This document shows, piece after piece, positions 47,892 through 59,165 of a DNA stretch of 64,000 nt; position 1 is the stretch's first letter, and every line of letters begins with the position of its first letter. The translations under genes and the position numbers were made by a program. Location: the NCBI GenBank assembly GCA_034638255.1, contig JAWPGT010000012.1:124001-188000 (forward strand), in the 5' to 3' direction. Below the pieces are notes generated by a model. That model had not been told where the DNA came from. It saw only the letters and a list, made by a program, of their open reading frames with translations, and did not search any database. The DNA is from Coprinus comatus (lineage: Eukaryota > Basidiomycota > Agaricomycetes > Agaricales > Agaricaceae).

Positions 47892-49375
47892 TCATCGAAA
47901 CCCACTCCACATTTGTAATAAATGGCATTCAGTAGAAATATGTCTATAAAATAAATAAATAAATTCCATTCAAGAGTCTGTCAGCGAATTATTATTGGGG
48001 TAAACTCGCAGATCTGATTCCCGTTATCACTTCTCTATGATATCCATGTGCTACTGTTTGTCACCTGTCCTCCTCATGTTGTTCCCATCTGTCAATCTTT
48101 TATTATCACATGTGTTCTATTTCTCATGTTGTCTATTTCTGTTATCACATGTGAATTACTTGTTGTATATATATGTCGCATACAAGTCCTGTAGTCCTTG
48201 TCCGCTTACACCCGAATACAACACTTGTGGCATCCTACACTCAGCTAAGGTGTTCACCTCAGTACTTTACGTCTTTGTCATATTCCAACAGAGTCAACAG
48301 CAGACTTTCAAGGACTCGGAAGGTTGGAACTATAAAAAAGAAAAAGAAGTATCACATACTCTCGTGAATAACAAAATTGACAATCGTTCCGTGTATTGAG
48401 ACTGCCAGCTCTGGGTTGGGTACGGGCTCTGACACTGGTACTGGTACTCGGTTTGAATGGTTTTGGTTTTGGACAATCACGACTGAAGTGACCGATTTCC
48501 GAACAATTATAACATTTGTTAGCGTTACAATTTTTTGATGTATGTCCCATACGTCCACACGAGTGACTTCAAAACCAAAGAAGAATAAAACAAAAACAAA
48601 ATTAGTAAATTAAAATAATAGACTCGGATCACAAATGGACTATGTAACAGTCCACAGAGAAGAAGAAAGATAAATAATAATAAAAGTAAAAAGTAAAAAC
48701 GTACCAAGGTTGCTTTGGTGTACCATTGTCCAAGTCAGTGCTACAATTAATAACAAAGACAAAAGTAAACTCCAAGGTCAGTTGATCGAGGTCCAAGTCC
48801 TGAGACTCCTCATGGAATAGTACTTAAAAAATAATAACATTGTAACCTTTACCTATGATTATCAGACAAATTCAAACGATCAAAGTCCAACTTGTCAACA
48901 TCACTGTTGTTGTTGTTGCTGTTATTGTTGGGCCTCCTACAAAAAGGACTTTCAAATCAGAACCGAAAGTCAGCATAAGTAAGGTTAATATGACTATTTA
49001 CTTTGGTAACAGTTTTGGTTTCTTTGGTGGGTTTGGACAATCACGACTAATATGTCCAACTTCCGAACAATTGTAACATTTATATGGTTTGGTACAATTT
49101 TTCATTGAATGACCTATACGCCCACACGAGTGACTGTTTTTTTTTAATAACCAAAAATTAGTAAAATTGTAGCTAGATTCTTGGACTCGAAATATCGGAA
49201 AACAATTCATCTCCCACTGTCCACATGAAGAGAGAAAGAAAAAAGAAGTGGAAAATAGTATGTACCAAGGTCGTTTTGGGGGGACCCTGTCACTGATACC
49301 ATTACTGCTGTTCGAGTCCTTCTCATTACTAGTACTGGCGCTACTACTACTTCCTGTATTTCTGCGTCCAGACAT
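47892..49375 (-). CDS. Zinc-knuckle protein, GIS2-family paralogue B (five knuckles)
   Basis: Six exons (49375-49266, 49133-49002, 48936-48853, 48740-48705, 48566-48360, 47943-47892) join in frame to 206 aa. Starts MSGRRNTGSSSSAST. Knuckles: CHSCGRIGHSMKNC, CYNCSEVGHISRDC, CHSCGRMGHTSKNC, CYNCSEIGHFSRDC and the split CQFCYSREHISTEC. Linkers PPKRP and TPKQP precede the TG|T phase-2 introns. Stop TGA at 47894-47892. Exon phases all agree, so the gene looks intact. Its upstream region is interrupted 115 bp before the ATG by the Gypsy element at 49491, which may have changed or silenced its expression. Confidence 0.8.
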
Positions 49376-49490
49376 TTTTTGACTTTTGAGTCACAGTGGT
49401 CTAGTCAACTGGGGAGGGGGAGGAGAAGAAGAACTAACAAGTTAGTAGAGTGGTGAGTAGGGGGGTGAGATCCAGAAAGGCTGTGCCTTG
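49376..49490. promoter_or_regulatory. Short remaining upstream region of gene B plus left target duplication
   Basis: 115 bp between the gene B ATG and the left LTR. The last five bases (49486-49490, CCTTG) are the left target-site duplication of the Gypsy element. Confidence 0.6.
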
Positions 49491-50125
49491 TGTTACGAGT
49501 CCACCCAAACCACCGGCCCGTACCACCACCACCGAGGAAGACTTGTTCGCCATCTTCCCCGAACTCATTCCCAATGACGACACCATGGACGACTCCGCTT
49601 GACATACCATTCCCCGGTGACATCACGGTGACATCACTATGACATCGCTATGACCTAACGTCGAACTAAGTATGAGACTCCACTTATGCTTAGAAGTATA
49701 CATTTCCCCAGCTCCAGTATTAGTTATCTGTTTCGTCATTTTACTCCTGTTGACTAATCTTTCATTGTATATGGAGTAAATAGTCCCCGACCCCGATGTC
49801 TCACCTACTCCTGTTGACAGTTCTAGCATTGTGTATGGAGTAGATTATAAAGCGATGACGAGTATTAGGTTATAATTAGTTAGTAGCTATTATTAGGTAC
49901 ATCCCTAGAATAGTATAAATACTCGATGTATTAGACGATTAAAGCCTTAAGCTTTAATCTCTTCTGTTGTAGCCCTTATACATCTCTGTCTCCATACCTC
50001 TCGGTCACTAGGTTGAAAGGCCTTGAGATTGCAGCAGAGTGTTTATTGATCGCACGTTCCTACACGACTGCACTCTAGCGTTTAAGTTCCAGGAGTGTTC
50101 AGCTTAACGGTTCGTGGTCATAACA
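49491..50125 (+). repeat. Left LTR of the Gypsy element
   Basis: Starts TGTTACGAG and ends GTCATAACA, so the ends form the inverted TGTTA/TAACA. TATA-like TATAAATACTC near 49914 is a likely promoter, with a GATTAAAGCCTTAAGCTTTAA segment near 49938. Its first part was taken from the 3' end of the extra ORF and still reads as that protein's C terminus. Confidence 0.93.
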
Positions 50126-51194
50126 TTAGATTAAAGCTTCCCTTTCACTGGACCGGTAGGGTTATCCGGTCTCTCCCCCTTGGAACCGAACGGAGGATTG
50201 TCGAAACCCGGCAGTCAATCGATTCCCGTCATCTTGGAACTTGAAACGGCGTTACTTGTTCTGGTCTAACCGGTACCTCTTAGTGGTATACTGGTAGTCG
50301 TTATACCCGCTAATCCCTGGTATAACGCGTCGCAGCTCACAAAGTGATACTCCTTCGCCGGAGCAAAGTGGGAAGTCTAGGTGTTTGAAATCCTAGCCAA
50401 CCGGACCGCGGTGGGTTTGTACATCGCTGAAATCTACGCATTTAGTAAGTCGTAGTCAGGCCCCTTTAATTAGGACCCCCTGGCCGTCAAGCTCTAAGCG
50501 AGCGCAAGCTGTTAAGTCAGTAAAAGCTCTAAGCGAGCACTCAAGCTGTTAGTCAGTAAAAGCTCTAAGCGAGCATTACCAAGCTGTCAGGCAGCAGTTC
50601 TCCCTTTTCCATTCCCAATCCATTCCTTACACCACCACACTCCTTTATAAAAACCTCTACAAATTCTTGGGCAACCACCAACTCTGAATCATCATTTCAC
50701 GACAACGAAGAACCAGCCAAACATCAGTTCCTAAACCGGAATTTGATAGGTCACAACTTCAACGAAGCAGATCTCGTTACCGAGAAACCCCTTCCACCGA
50801 ACCCTTCCCAGTTCACATCCCCGGACCGATCCAAGCCTCTACCTCACAAGACTCTGGACGCTCCACCTCGTCATTTTATACACAACCACCAGTACCTCCC
50901 CAATCTCAGCTTTTCAGAGAACCTAGTCCTATACAACGACAAGGTTCGCAATCTAGCGAAACTTCAAGACAATACAGGGAAAAACCACAACAATCTTCAT
51001 CTGAAGAAGACGACTCAGACGACGACCCCCCGCCAATCCCTCCTCGAAGACCTAGAGTTACTATCCCGTCTCGAGTCCATACACCAATCACAACTCCCGC
51101 CAACCCAACAACTCCACACACTCCGTCATTACCCCCGGCTCCACCAAATCCCTCCACACCTACTACAAACAGCTCGTCAGGCTCAAATCCAACG
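50126..51194 (+). other. Gypsy 5' leader with short repeats and an ATG-less open frame
   Basis: AGCTCTAAGCGAGC recurs at about 50488, 50526 and 50562 with AAGCTGTYAG between, a short tandem repeat. From 50688 to 51194 the gag frame is open without any ATG and encodes Pro/Ser-rich, acidic sequence such as QQSSSEEDDSDDDPPPIPPR. A primer-binding site was not identified. Confidence 0.6.
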
Positions 51195-52280
51195 ATGCCC
51201 TCCACAACTACAGTCCCAGCACTCAAACTCCCAGTTCCCCCACCATTCGCTGGAGACACAGCATCCTACAGTCATTGGAAACAACGACTTGGAATCTACT
51301 ATGCAGCAGATCAAGCCCGATTCCATGACAGCGAAACAAAGATCCTATACACTCTTTCCCTTATGGTTGGACCGGCAGCCACATGGGCACATGCCTTCAC
51401 AGAAAGCGCATATGACGACAAGACTTCAACCTACAATTTGGGAACCTTCACAGCATTCACCAAAGCCTTGGACACAAGCTTCCGCTCATCCACCCATGTC
51501 TCAGATGCCATGGCCCGGATTACCAAGTTTAAACAAGGAATGCGCAACGTACACGAGTACATCGCAGAATTCGAATCCCTCGCACTTGAAGCACAAATCA
51601 CACAAGACACACTCAAAATCCATCTCTTCAAAATGGGTCTTGAACCCACAATTGGAATGTATGCCATCAGAGCCATGCCAGCCGATACCTATGAAGCATG
51701 GAAAGGCGCTGCCCGCGCAGCCAGCCACATACTTCAGTCTGAACGAGACTATCGTCAGACACACTATCCCCAAAGGAACCCTCAAATACGTCAAAACCCT
51801 CGCTATCGCCAGACTCAAAACTTTCGTCAACTGCAGTCTATCCCGCGTTACGTTCAACCACCCGTGGTCGCAAAAGACCCGTACGCCATGGATGTCGACT
51901 ACATCGAAGAGGCAATCAATAACCTTCGCCTCAACGGTGAAGAGGAACTCTGTAACATACACGATGAACAGGAGGACTTTGAAGAAGAAACCCCTCAGCC
52001 ATCTCAAATTGATCCCGGAGAAATCCTTAATCAATTCATCGACAGAGTCTTCACAAGCGAACAAAAGGAATTATTCAGAGATCGACTCTGTTTCCTCTGC
52101 AAGAAACCAGGCCATTTCGCCAACCGATGCCCAGCTCGACGAACTGGCCCATCACCTAATCGCCCGAGGACAATCCCTCGCCAGGCGTACAACCAGAGGA
52201 AGGCCCCGACCAAAAATCGAAACCCCCATCTACGACGCCAGATCAACAACCTCATTGAAACCGCCCCTGAAGAAAAGTAG
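51195..52280 (+). CDS. gag: Gypsy Gag with one CCHC zinc knuckle
   Basis: 361 aa from the first in-frame ATG. Retrotransposon gag core: PPPFAGDTASYSHWKQRLGI, AATWAHAFTESAYDD, VHEYIAEFESLALEAQI; near the C terminus the zinc knuckle CFLCKKPGHFANRC binds the element RNA. Stop TAG 52278-52280. A longer overlapping frame (50743-52311) carries no such motifs and was set aside. Translation may start upstream at a non-ATG codon because the frame stays open and protein-like to 50688. Confidence 0.85.
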   Translation: MPSTTTVPALKLPVPPPFAGDTASYSHWKQRLGIYYAADQARFHDSETKILYTLSLMVGPAATWAHAFTESAYDDKTSTYNLGTFTAFTKALDTSFRSSTHVSDAMARITKFKQGMRNVHEYIAEFESLALEAQITQDTLKIHLFKMGLEPTIGMYAIRAMPADTYEAWKGAARAASHILQSERDYRQTHYPQRNPQIRQNPRYRQTQNFRQLQSIPRYVQPPVVAKDPYAMDVDYIEEAINNLRLNGEEELCNIHDEQEDFEEETPQPSQIDPGEILNQFIDRVFTSEQKELFRDRLCFLCKKPGHFANRCPARRTGPSPNRPRTIPRQAYNQRKAPTKNRNPHLRRQINNLIETAPEEK

Positions 52281-52311
52281 CAGACGTCTACGATTACTTC
52301 TCCCAAGATAA

Positions 52312-55300
52312 CATGAACGACGATTTCAACAGCGAAATCAAGGATTTTGCTTAAAGAGATTAGCCACCACGTCTAACTCTCTTCCATCTGTGTCTACTGC
52401 CCCATCTACTACATCATCATATTCTATTCCTCTTCCACTCAACGCTGTACAACTCGGAGGAAATGGATCCAACTTTATCTACGCCCCCACACAAACTTCC
52501 AGTGCAGTAGCCAACTCAGAAACCGTGGATATCCTCGCCCTCATCGACTCAGGAGCAGGAGGAAATTTCATTGACCCAGCCTTGGTAAAACAACACCAAT
52601 GGCCTGTCAAGAAACTCTTAAAACCCATTACTGCTTACAATGCAGATGGTACCAAAAATGGTGTTTGTTCATTCTATTCCCCATTGAACTGTACAGTTAA
52701 TGGTCGACAAACAACCATCGAAGCCAAAATAATCAGTCTCGGAAAACCTAGAATCATTTTAGGATTCCCCTGGTTACAGGAAAATAATCCAGACATCAAT
52801 TGGTCTGACAGATTACTTAAATGGAGAGAAGAAGAATCAAGCGACGAGATATACCTTGATCTAATTCAAACCATTACAGATGATGACACACAACTGAACA
52901 AAATCTGCCTCGACGAGGAAGACTCAGTTGAAATCAACGTCAAAACATCATCCTCTAACACCATTGCTCAACAATTTGGTGACAAGAAACAAGACGACCC
53001 TAAGAAAGTCGTTCCTAAAGAGTTCGCCGAATTCTACAAACTCTTTGACAAGAAAGCATCAGAACGCTTTCCTCAAACCCGACCTTGGGATCATAAAATT
53101 GAACTCGAAGATTCATTCGAAGCTCGTTCAATTAAACCATATCGGTTATCACCTCTAGAAGAGAAGGAACTCGACACCTTCTTAAAAGAGAATCTTGAAA
53201 AAGGTTACATTCGACCTTCAAAATCACCTATGGCCTCCCCTTTCTTCTTTGTAGGAAAGAAAGATGGAAAACTACCCCTGTCAAGATTACAGATATCTAA
53301 ATCAACACACTATCAAAAACGCATATCCCATTCCCCTCATCTCATCAATACTCGACAAATTGAGAGATTCGAAATGGTTCACAAAACTTGATGTTCGTCT
53401 AGGATATAACAATATCCGCATAAAAGATGGAGATCAATGGAAAGGAGCCTTTAAAACAACTAAAGGACTTTTCGAACCCACAGTCATGTTCTTTGGAATG
53501 TGCAATTCGCCAGCTACCTTCCAAGCAATGATGGACTCATTGTTTAGAAAGCTGATAGATGATGGAGAAGTCATTGTCTATATGGATGATATCCTCATTC
53601 ATGCCAAAACTAAAGAGGAACTTCGCCGTATTACTAAAGAAGTACTACGAACCCTCCTAAAGAATGATCTATTTCTCAAAACAGAGAAATGCGAATTCGA
53701 AAAACAACACCTCGAGTATCTCGGTGTAATCATCACTCCCAACAACGTCGCCATGGACCCCGCAAAATTACAAGGGGCATCCAACAATGGCCCGTACCCA
53801 AATCAGTACGAGACGTTCGCAAGTTCATTGGATTTTGCAACTTCTACCGCAAATTCATTCGAAACTACTCCGACCTCGCACATCCGCTTAACGCTCTTAT
53901 GTCTAATACTAAAGTATTCGATTGGACATCCGAATGCCAGTCTTCATTCGAAGATCTGAAAGCGCGATTTCTCACACAGCCCATCCTCACAGTTGCCGAT
54001 CAAACTAAACCGTTTGAAATAGAATGCGATGCATCTCTATACGCAACAGGAGCTGTCCTACTACAACGAGACACCAATGGAGTCAAGCACCCAGTTGCTT
54101 ATCACAGCCGAAGTTTCAATCCCGCCGAACGAAATTATCATTGCTCAGAGCAAGAATTTCTCGCAATAATTCGAGCACTCACAGAGTGGAGACACTACTT
54201 CGAAGGATCACCACACAAAACCATTGTATGGTCCGATCACGAAAACCTCAAACGTTGGAAGAACCCTCAAGATCTCAACCGACGACAAGCACGATGGACA
54301 GCGTATATGCAACGATTCAACATCGAAATCCGACATATTCCCGGCAAGAAAAATGGTCCCGCTGATCATCTATCCCGAAGACCTGACCACGTACCTATCG
54401 GAGACGATAATCATGACGTAACTGCACTACCCCCGTCATTATTCTCCACAGATTTACAAGAAACGTCACTCTGCATTATTGATGACCTCATCGGTCAGAA
54501 AATAAAAGATGTCACTCAACAACGGTCTTCATCTATTCCTGAAACATACGTCATCGATGACGATGGTTTCCTCCGCTACCAGAATAAGATTGTCATCCCA
54601 GATGATCTTCTTCTTAGACGATCCCTCTTACAAAGAGTACACGACCATATCACCGCTGGACATCCAGGAATTACAGAAACTTTACGAAAACTAAAGCAAT
54701 ACTGTTACTGGCCCGGTATGAACTCGTTCGTACACAACTACGTTCAAGGTTGTGGAACTTGTCAACAATACAAGATCAACCGCCACCCACTCAAAGCACC
54801 TTTACAACCCATAAAAGGACCTGCTTCCATCCGTCCATTCACCCAAATCTCCATGGATATGATAACGGATCTACCTCCAGACGGCCCCTATGACTCTATA
54901 TTGTCCATAGTGGACCATGGACTTACAAAGGGGATATTAATTATTCCTACTGCGAAAACAGCCACAGCCGATGACATAGCCGAGCTATTGATAGAACGGT
55001 TATTTGCCAAATTCGGAACTCCCGAAAAGGTTATCTCAGATCGAGGACCCCAATTCATCGCTAAGTCAATGCAAGAATTCTATTCAAAACTAAATATAGA
55101 ACCCGCATACTCGACCGCCTATCACCCTCAATCCGACGGATCAACCGAAAGATTCAATCAAGAGATCGAACTATTCTTATCCATCTATTGCTCTGCAAAT
55201 CCCAACTCCTGGGCACGAGCACTGCCTATCCTCGAATTTACACACAATTCCCGTACCCATGCTGGTCGCACTCAACCCCATTCGAACTAATGTATGGCTA

Positions 55301-55883
55301 TGCACCAAAAACATTCCATACTACGGAAGAACCCTCAAACATCCCATCTATCTCATCCCGATTTGAGTACCTCAAACAAACAAGAGAACAGGCTCAAGAA
55401 GCTCACGAACATATGCGTCAACTTATGGCCGCTCGATCGAACAGACCATTACCAACCCTAGAACCAGGACAACGGGTCTGGCTCGATAACAGAAACCTCC
55501 AAATCAAATACAAATCGAAGAAAATGGCACAACGCCGAGAAGGCCCCTTCAAAATTCTACGCAAAATAGGAACAACCACCTATGAGCTAGAGTTACCAAT
55601 GACGTGGAGGATCCACAACAAATTCCATATCCAACTCCTCACTCCTGTCAAAGAGAATGACGTATATGGCAAAATGTTTACAGCACCACCTCCAGACATC
55701 GTAAATGGAGAAGAAGAATACGAAGTCGAAAATATCCTGAACCACCGAGGAACCCCGAGGACAAGACGGTATCTTGTTCATTGGAAAGGATACTCTTCCA
55801 CGGAAGATTCTTGGGAGCCTGAATCGAATCTTACCAATTCAGGAGCAATCCTAAAAAGTTATAAAGAGAGACATGGACTCTGA
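52312..55883 (+). CDS. pol: Gypsy Pol: protease, RT, RNase H, integrase, chromodomain (three frame breaks)
   Basis: The open frame starts at 52312 in a different frame from gag with no ATG, so expression must use recoding or reinitiation. Domains in order: aspartic protease ([12 protein letters not shown]), reverse transcriptase ([45 protein letters not shown]), RNase H ([38 protein letters not shown]), integrase zinc-binding region ([21 protein letters not shown]), integrase core ([28 protein letters not shown]) and a C-terminal chromodomain ([29 protein letters not shown]). Frame changes lie near 53270, 53776 and 55277, each at a run of four C or G. Stop TGA 55881-55883. Confidence 0.9.
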
Positions 55884-57229
55884 CCAAATCCCCAGTTCAA
55901 TGCTCTACTCTCCTCCCAATACACCCATCACTACTATCACCAATGCCCCCTCCACCGTACTCCCAACCCAAACCTTGGCTCCTACCAATGGTTCCACCAC
56001 ACGCATCCCTCTCCCGTATTCCCCTGACACTCAGCTTGTTCGATTCCGACTATCATGCGAAACATACATCGCTGACCTCGAATCCGTTCATCGAAACAAC
56101 TCTGAACGCCGCACACTCCTTCACACCCTTCGGGAAGACCTATCTGCTTACTTTCCTCAAAGAGCTAAGGAACTGTACCTTTGGGACACCTTGGCCCACA
56201 CTTGTCAAAAACTCCAATCGAATGGTTTTTCACAACCAGAGCATGCTAGCCTCCACCAGCTTTTCCAGGATCTTGACAGATCCCGAAATTCAAGACCTTC
56301 GCTCTTCAGCGTTAGTTTTGGACCATGATATGTTAGCACTAGCAACCTTGAGACTCGAAGGGACGGAATCCTTTCTAGAGACTCGGAAGCGACTCACACC
56401 ACTCCTCAGGAACCACTACATGCTCGAACAATGGGCCCGGAACCTGACCACTCAGGAAAGCTACTACCTGACCAACCTACTATCCCACCAAACGTTCCCA
56501 GCCAATGTCCCCAGACCCCATACATGCCACCAATTAAATCCACACAGCGTCGGTGCCCTGCATGTAACGGACATAACCACTTCCTACCACATTGTGAAAG
56601 TTACTTCTGCAACCACTGTAAGCAAACTGCTCCAGGCCACTATGCCAAGCATTGCTCCCGCAACAAGTACAAAGGCCTCCCTTCCAACACCATCCCGACC
56701 TCCGTTATTGAGGAGCACTACATCCAAAACCCTAAACTCCGCCCTGCCGATAAAACGGACAGTAACATTCTACAAGGAGATAGGACACTTTTACAACAGC
56801 AACCGACACAACGACCAATCAATCGAGGGACAACGCGTCCTAGCATTCATGAACCACCAGAGATACACCGCTCACGATCGACAGGACCCCGTACCCCGAT
56901 TCCAACTGGATCTCGCAGTGAAAGACATCATCGATGCCATTCCCACTCTCGCCAAGCACGCCGCCGCTCACGCCAGAGTACTGGATCAAATCAAGAAGAC
57001 TTTGGACGAAACTTTGGAGAAGACTATGACCCCGTCGCCGAGGCCAACATCACTGGCTCCCCTTGCCGAGACCTCTGAAGTTGAGAATGAGGACATTCCC
57101 CTTAAGGAAGGAAGTAATGTTACGAGTCCACCCAAACCACCGGCCCGTACCACCACCACCGAGGAAGACTTGTTTGCCATCTTCCCCGAACTCATTCCCA
57201 ATGACGACACCATGGACGACTCCGCTTGA
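55873..57229 (+). CDS. Extra Gypsy ORF downstream of pol, with two zinc-knuckle-like motifs (broken frames)
   Basis: The ATG at 55873 overlaps the pol stop. The protein-like reading switches frame several times: first frame to about 56270 (RFRLSCETYIADLESVHRNN, LREDLSAYFPQRAKELYLWD), then ILTDPEIQDLRSSALVLDHD, then CPACNGHNHFLPHC and CNHCKQTAPGHYAKHC near 56555-56655, then RTVTFYKEIGHFYNSN and AVKDIIDAIPTLAKHAAAHA to the stop at 57229. It ends inside the right LTR (EDLFAIFPELIPNDDTMDD). It occupies the place of env in envelope-bearing elements but shows no signal peptide or membrane segment; the zinc motifs suggest nucleic-acid binding. Probably one gene in the ancestor. Confidence 0.6.
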
Positions 57230-57752
57230 CATACCATTCCCCGGTGACATCACGGTGACATCACTATGACATCGCTATGACCTAACGTCGAACTAAGTAT
57301 GAGACTCCACTTATGCTTAGAAGTATACATTTCCCCAGCTCCAGTATTAGTTATCTGTTTCGTCATTTTACTCCTGTTGACTAATCTTTCATTGTATATG
57401 GAGTAAATAGTCCCCGACCCCGATGTCTCACCTACTCCTGTTGACAGTTCTAGCATTGTGTATGGAGTAGATTATAAAGCGATGACGAGTATTAGGTTAT
57501 AATTAGTTAGTAGCTATTATTAGGTACATCCCTAGAATAGTATAAATACTCGATGTATTAGACGATTAAAGCCTTAAGCTTTAATCTCTTCTGTTGTAGC
57601 CCTTATACATCTCTGTCTCCATACCTCTCGGTCACTAGGTTGAAAGGCCTTGAGATTGCAGCAGAGTGTTTATTGATCGCACGTTCCTACACGACTGCAC
57701 TCTAGCGTTTAAGTTCCAGGAGTGTTCAGCTTAACGGTTCGTGGTCATAACA
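57118..57752 (+). repeat. Right LTR of the Gypsy element
   Basis: Same length and ends as the left LTR. The extra ORF runs about 110 bp into it and stops at TGA 57227-57229. Confidence 0.93.
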
Positions 57753-57757
57753 CCTTG

Positions 57758-58173
57758 ACCCTGTCAAAAACTAACTTAAAAGAGTTTCTATCATAAACCC
57801 GTACTATGTGCTGTTTGTGGATCATGTTTTAAGTTATATATAGCATAGAAACATAAAAGAACAAATGGACTTTCCCCCCCTTTTCTCACTAAACAGTGCC
57901 TGGTAGACTGTAGTTCTTTTCGATAGTTGCATAGTGCACAGTGAGTTCCGCTTCTCTTCCTATGAAGACCTCTTTAAGTTGTTCCTGATCATACCGAACT
58001 AACAACGACGTCTTAAAAGTATCTTTCAATTGAGTACATATACATAACACATAGCATTAACAAATTTCATCCCCGATTCCCTAATAATTCCCAAAAAAAA
58101 AAATCCGATCCTCAGTTTATTTCTCTTCATCCATGGACCATATATAGTACTCCAAAAAAAAAATCCGTGGGGG
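57758..58173. other. Displaced upstream region of gene B and 3' flank of gene A
   Basis: Holds CCTTTTCTCACTAAACAG at about 57883, the family's upstream box. If the Gypsy element and one target copy are removed, this box falls about 246 bp before the gene B ATG, as in paralogues C and A. Confidence 0.6.
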
Positions 58174-58478
58174 CTAATCGATTGTTAAACTGGCAAGCAG
58201 CAATACTGGGCATTCACTAGAATCATGTCTGTCATAAATATTAGTATTCCATAATGATTCATGAGATTCAGTTCCCCAAGTTTCACAAAAACAAGGAAAT
58301 GTACTAATCACGTACTCCAGTGAATAGCAACCTGTACAACCTTTGACTCGGAATACATTTTTGACTCGTTTTGGATTTGGACAATCACGACTGAAATGAC
58401 CGATTTCCGAACAATTGTAACATTTAAATGGTTTATCGCATTCTTTCATTGAATGTCCCATACATCCGCACGAGTGGC

Positions 58479-58512
<34 letters not shown>

Positions 58513-59165
58513 GTAATTAGTAAATAGCGTTTGGTAGCCGTTTGGACATTGAATACTCGACTCTCGGATCTAAAGTTCGAACAAGCGAAGAAGGAAAAAC
58601 AAAAACAAAAATAAACGTACCAAGGTCGTTTTGGGATACCCAAACCATTCAAATTCAAGCCACCCGAACCACCCTCCTCGTTATTATTACCAGTACGGTT
58701 ACCAGTACCATTAATACTTCCTCTGCCTACAAATCCGCTGTCACTAACATGACACACACACACATATATATATACCAATTAATTATAATGTGTATAGTAC
58801 CATTAGTAAAAGGCAAGGGGAGTTAGTGATTGAATAATAATTTGAATGTGTTATACTATACCGAGTGACGGATAATTTCCAGTTCTCAAAGTCAATGTTT
58901 AACTTGTTCACTTCATCCTCGTTGTTGCTGTTGTTGGATTTATTATCAGTATAAGTGGTCTTGGTATTGGTTCTGGTATTGGTCTCGGTTTTGGATTTGG
59001 ATTTGGAGGTTTGATTTTTCAAGGTTTGTACCCTAGATTTCGGTTTCGGTTTCGGTTTAGTTTTAATTTTAATTTGTGAAACTGCATGATCTTTCAAATA
59101 ATCATTAAAATTTAACACCCAATGTACAAGTAAGTACCCATACTTGAAATTGTACGTCCAGACAT
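58174..59165 (-). CDS. Zinc-knuckle protein, GIS2-family paralogue A (three knuckles)
   Basis: ATG at 59165 (MSGRTISSM), probably an intron with a GTACTT donor, then a Lys/Pro-rich region (IKIKTKPKPKPKSR) and NNEDEVNKLNIDFENWKLSV. The next exon starts SDSGFVGRGSINGTG and ends GLGIPKRP; the following exon has CHSCGCMGHSMKEC and CYNCSEIGHFSRDC, then GCTGCYSLE; after an 87-nt intron the last knuckle closes with HDSSECPVLLLASLTID and TAG 58176-58174. Exon phases agree with genes B and C. A pure T/A tract of about 35 bp sits in the intron near 58480-58512. Likely a nucleic-acid-binding protein. Confidence 0.75.

Larger units (their letters stand above)
49486..57757 (+). mobile_element. Full-length Ty3/Gypsy chromovirus-type LTR retrotransposon
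   Basis: Element 49491-57752 (8.26 kb) with two 635-bp LTRs, flanked by the 5-bp duplication CCTTG (49486-49490 and 57753-57757). Gag, pol (protease, reverse transcriptase, RNase H, integrase, chromodomain) and an extra ORF lie on the plus strand in that order. The LTRs appear to differ at only one position (C in the left, T in the right, in GACTTGTTYGCC), so insertion was recent. A purine-rich AAGGAAGGAAGTAA just before the right LTR is the likely polypurine tract. Several frame breaks mean this copy is probably not self-sufficient as sequenced. Confidence 0.93.

Noticed and set aside
50743..52311. 522-codon ORF as the Gag protein
   Set aside because: It is the longest frame here but lacks gag-like motifs; the zinc knuckle CFLCKKPGHFANRC and the gag core are in the overlapping frame starting at 51195.
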